In this document: one piece after another, positions 59,521 through 64,000 of the stretch
How positions within the stretch are numbered: position 1 is the first letter of the stretch
How the letters are laid out: every line of letters begins with the position of its first letter
From: Fratercula arctica
Taxonomy: Eukaryota; Chordata; Aves; Charadriiformes; Alcidae
Length of the DNA stretch: 64,000 nt
Direction: 5' to 3'
Assembly: GCA_947846985.1 (NCBI GenBank)
Contig: CANTUZ010000001.1
Span: forward strand, 33,442,727-33,506,726
Notes under the pieces: model-generated
Told to the model about the DNA's origin: nothing
The model's database searches: none
What the model saw: only the letters and a program-made list of their open reading frames with translations
Made by a program: the position numbers and the translations under genes

Positions 59521-62500
59521 TTAAATAAAAAAAAGATGCAAAAGGCTTGTTGGAATGTTTGTGTCTTGATTTGTGTTTCTTTTAGTGATCTACACAACTG
59601 AATTGCTTCCTCCTTCTTTGTGGAGAGTCTGGGAAACAGAAGTTGTGCTGTTGTAGCACATCTTGACGGTCAGCAATTGCTAGCACAGCAAAGCAGAAAG
59701 TAGAGCCTTTAATCCTAGAAATTGGATGACTACTCTTTATTCACGTACCTGACCCAACCCCGTTTAAATAAATCAAAAAGACTTGCTACAATGAATTAAT
59801 CTGGACCTTTTATTGGAGCTTAAGGTAAGTGGATTGCAACTCCAAAGCTGTAATACATGAGGAAGTTTCTTATGTAAATTTCACCTATTTTGCCCAATTT
59901 ATTTTTAACCTGAATAAAATAGCAAAAAAAAGCCCCAAATCCCCAAAACTCCAAACCCAAACCATAAAAACAGACCAAACCAAAATAAAACAACCTTTTT
60001 TTTTTTTTTGTTTCCCTTTTAATTTCCTTCAGAGAGAAGAAATGGTTGAATACGATAGGCTGGAAATGTTTTTGGATTAGCCTTTATTTTACATGTCTTT
60101 TCAGAAGTTCTGCAGTACCTTGTCACACTGGATCAATTCTGATGAATTCTCTGTTCTCTTGAACTTTTATATTTTCTATATGTGAGATCAAAACTCAAAC
60201 TGCCAATTACTTTACTCTTTAAATCAATGTCTCTCTTGGCTCTCCTTCAAAAAAAGACTCTGTGAAGCAGTGATTCATTCTGCTTTCTCTGTTTAATCTG
60301 GGAAAATGCATTGCTTGCTCTTTGTGTTCTGGCAATTGTCTCCAGCACAAGGCAATGGGAAATACTGGAATCGAAAAAGGTTAAACTGATAGGAAAGAAA
60401 CCCAACCATAAAGGTAAAATAAAACAGATTAAATGTAATTATTGCCTTAAAAGTTGCGGCTCCTTTTGACTTCAAGTGGGATAGGCAACACTTGGGTCTC
60501 CTGCAGGTTAGCTCTCTGCTGTCACAAAATGGACATGCAAAACGCACAGCTTTTGAGACTCTGGAGTGGGTAAGTGGGCTCACGAACAAGTACTGGAAGC
60601 AAATGCTACTGCGTTAGCATTTTGCAAAATCTGTGATTCATAGAGGATATCTTTCTTACTGGTTCTATTTTCAATTTAACACAGGTAACAGCAATATTTA
60701 CAGCGGTCTTTTAATGTTGTGAGGCAGAATAAACTGTAAAGATAGGTGGAAATACAAACATGGAGGCGGTAACGAATAGACCACATATTAGGTTTGTAGT
60801 TTGCATGTGAAAAGGAGAAGCGAACACAAATTGGAACTGCTGGAGCAGCTTCTTTTCTGTTCCAAGGAGTGTCTTTACTGAGGGAAGGATTCGGTTTTCT
60901 CAGCTGTCTGGAGAGCAGATCTGTGGAGCCATCTGGTAGGGGATCTTTGACACCTAAGATGAATCAGCCTCTGAGGATGTCTGTCTGGCTTTTTGCTGTC
61001 TAATGAGTGATGGCTGGCAAAGCAACAAATTTTGGGTGATGTGAATTCCAACTACAACAGCCTAAGCACCAAGAAAAGTGATTTACTTGCAGCGTATTCC
61101 CATAGTTGCAACTATATGGGTAGTCCTGGGGCCTTTTTAAAAAAATTGCTTTCACAAATAAACAGAAGGGTTTTCCACGAGGTTACAGTACTCCACACTT
61201 CAGTCGGTCAGTTATCGCAAATCGGTCTTTCGGGCAAATAGGGGGATCACACTTTAAAATGGAGGCCTCACTGACATCTCTTAGCTGAAATTATGTGTTG
61301 ATACGCGTGGCAGTGGAAGCTTAAGGGTTGTTGAAGGGTCAACTGAGATTAGAAACCTATTGTGTGAGCACACAGTGCTGTGCGTTGCCGTGCAGTGAGA
61401 GGCCCTCGCCCGAAAAGGCTTTGTTTAAACAGGCCAGGCAGAGGGTAGGGGAAAAAGGGATACAATATATGAGCAGAGTGACAGCTGGCAAGCAACAAAT
61501 GAGTTCTCAGATACATTTTTTAATTATTTAATTCTTTGGGAGTTCATTAAAGAGGATTTAGTAAACAAAGGAAACAAGGGAAGGTGAAGAGGAACCCGGT
61601 GTGGAAGGAGGGTGATTACTGTGGGGCAGAAGAGAGCAGAGGGGCTGGTGGCTGAAGTGAAACAGTTGTGGAGGCAGTATGTGAGCAGCCAGACAGCTTA
61701 AAAGATATTGTGGTCCCAGGAAGGTGGCGTCTCCCTAGAATTGGCTTCCATCAAGTCCACGTGGCTTGAGGGGTAGAAAGAAATTACTCGGGGGACAAAA
61801 TGCACTGAGAGAAATGGTATCATGGGTATATCAGGGTATCGTGGTTGTGGTGAAGTTGGAGGGGCACCACTCGGTAGCTCTGGAGTGGGATTGCCAGGAG
61901 GGAGCTCTGGCTGTGGCTTAACTGGCACCTTTCTGTTTCTTCCCTTTCGATGGCCTGCAGAGGTGCCTCTGCCATTGATGGGCTTTCATTCAAATCCCAA
62001 CTAGGAGGCACACAGGCAGGGTCAGGCCATGAGGAGGTGATGCATCATGACTTTATTTTTGGTAAAAAAAACTTTTCATCCCTGAGCCACCTTGCTTCAC
62101 TCGGCTGCTGTTTGTCAGGCATCCGTTTGAAGGGGACGACAACACCCATGAATACCTAGGACCAGTACCGAGGTTTATGTCCCTTGATACACTATTTCAT
62201 CCTAAAGGCAATATAGACCACACAGGCCTCTAAGATACCTTGAATCTGACAGCATTTTAAATAAATGCATATGGTCACATCATAAAGAGAGGTAAATCAG
62301 TGTAGCCTGGGTGAAATTGGGTCCTTTAAACTGCACAGGAATTACACATCTCGGTGTGAGCAATCCTGAGCAGCTGGGTCTCATGCATTGTGAAGGAGTC
62401 GCACAGCTGGCTCCGGGCAGGCTGGGGGCATTTACAGACACCCCCTATGGCAGATGATTGGGCTGGCAACAGACTTAATCCTGGGAATACTTTCAGCAAG

Positions 62501-64000
62501 CTGCAGCCTATGGCTGCCGCACCTCCCAGCACCTCCTAAACACACCAACTGTGCATCTGCTGCGGGTGCCAAAGCAGCGCGGTCGTGCACATCACTAAAA
62601 GAGATACTGGAGACGCCCGGCAGGGTCAGCGATATGCCAAGCCACTGCCTGATCTCATTTACAGCTGAAGCCCACAGATGAAGGCAGAACCAGCTCACTG
62701 TGTTTAATTGCAAAGGGGCATTAGCTGCGGAGCTGTGAGGCCAAGTATTTGGCTGCTATGTTCAACCCTTCCACATGTCAGGGAAAAAGGCCAGTAGTAC
62801 TGTGTGCTAATGGCTCCCAGTAGTGGCAAGTTAGTCTTTTCCTTGGACACTTCCTTGCTAATGGATCTATGAAGTGTTTTCTTACCATAATAAGCTACAG
62901 TTAGCCTGTCAGAGGTGGTACTCTGTGCCAAAACCTATTCAAACAGGTTATACAAATATTTTGCTCAAAAATTTCCTCAAGCTCACAGAAAATGGTTAAT
63001 CATTCATTCACCAAAGGTTGCATTCCTCAAGTGTTAAGGAACCAGTAAAAGTCTACCATAAACTTTTATAATGAGCTTCTGTACTGAGCATCCAGCAGTC
63101 TCACTTTCTCCGTTACCTGGCCTTGCATGTGTACGGACCAGACCCAGCCTGTTCCGGGGTGCCCGTGTCTGCTGCCAGGAATAGATCATGCTGGAATTTA
63201 TTAATCCACTTTGCTCAGCTCTGCCACTCCGGCCGGCACTGCAGCATTAGCTGTGTTCGCTCAGTACTTCCACTTCTTATTGAGTGATGATTACATCCGA
63301 GCAGCGGGGACCGGTGAGTCATCAAAGGGTATAAATTCCAGGCTCTGTTTAAATGTTAAAAAGGTGGTAAATGCATGATATATGAACTGCTAAAATCTTC
63401 TACAGTTGGGAAAGTGGTATGCTATAAACAGGATTTATTTTCAATATATTAAAAATTTCTTGAGTATTCCGCTGATAAATATCACAAGGGGCTGTATTCT
63501 TATTGTGCTGTAATTAAAATGAATGTTTCAAAAATGCCTGCCCGCAGGCTGACAATAATGACAGCGGAAACAGGAGAGGAAAATAAAAGTTAATGGAACT
63601 GGACCAGAGTTAAGAGATGTCACAAAACTGACTTTATTCCATATGTGCACAAGTTCCATTTAGAAATATTTAATAGTATGCATATAGCTATTATTACACT
63701 CATAAATTAATCTTTGCTGACAGCAAATAGTTCATTATCGGTTACTCAGAGTCAGAGTTTAACACCGAGCACACAGCTTGCCAAAACCTTTCGGCTCAGG
63801 GACAACAATCTTCAAAAGATGACAGTGACAAATATCCCACACATTTAATCCAAAAGGTCTTTGGATGCGGCTCTGTGATCTTTTGACGGGGGACCTCAAG
63901 ACAGCTTTCTGCTGGAAGTGCCAGCCTGGGTGCCCCCCAGGGCTCCCCCCATAGCGCAGGGGGAGGCTGTGCGATCAAGTGTGCCTCTGGCATTGGCATT

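Larger units (their letters stand above)
58171..64000. other. Intergenic stretch without recognised gene
   Basis: It holds low-complexity tracts only: an A run (59379-59397), CT repeats (59507-59520), and an A/C-rich segment running into a T run (59925-60009). There are moderately GC-rich patches near 62400-62700 and 63880-64000. Short open frames exist but none shows a recognisable domain or paired splice signals. No tRNA, rRNA or CR1 tail was seen. Confidence 0.6.

Overview
The window looks like avian nuclear DNA. It is AT-rich and intron-dominated. It carries many CR1 non-LTR retrotransposon copies with the typical 3' octamer tail (ATTCTATG/ATTCTGTG) and one solo LTR of a type I associate with bird genomes. 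No bacterial genes, rRNA, tRNA or CRISPR array was seen. The only gene I can assemble with confidence is the bird orthologue of EPSTI1 (epithelial-stromal interaction protein 1, an interferon-inducible, charged coiled-coil protein), on the + strand. Ten exons with correct splice sites and fully compatible phases were placed between 12804 and 49750. An alternative terminal exon starts at 51051, and a polyadenylation signal lies at 51630-51635. The first coding exon is not in the window. The window opens with a perfect donor (GTAAGT), so it may begin exactly at the end of exon 1.

Layout: 1-12803 is intron 1, with one CR1 fragment, a CA microsatellite and two strong interferon-response-like elements (2175-2188 and 3805-3830). 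12804-49750 holds exons 2-11 (59, 84, 74, 84, 74, 94, 84, 74, 106 and 33 nt), separated by introns of 0.6-10.8 kb that contain four CR1 copies. 51051 to about 51655 is the alternative last exon and 3' UTR. From about 51655 to 64000 I find no recognisable protein gene. That stretch has a CR1 copy, a complex nest (CR1, inverted CR1 piece, CR1, 935-bp solo LTR, CR1), another CR1, and one exon-like GC-rich island at 57087-57245.

The exons in this window encode 250 residues if exon 11 is used, or 276 if exon 11 is skipped. The most interesting observations are these. (1) Exons 5-6-7 and 8-9-10 share phase pattern, near-identical lengths (84/74/94 and 84/74/106) and matching residues, so the coiled-coil half of EPSTI1 looks like an ancient tandem duplication of a three-exon module. 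(2) The 33-nt exon 11 and exon 12 seem to correspond to the exons encoding the mammalian long-isoform hydrophobic tail, but carry in-frame stops, as though the tail had decayed in this bird. (3) A perfect 10-bp inverted repeat in intron 1 builds an ISRE. (4) A multi-layer transposon nest lies downstream.

All database-level statements (orthology, mammalian tail sequence, LTR family) rest on recall and were not searched here.
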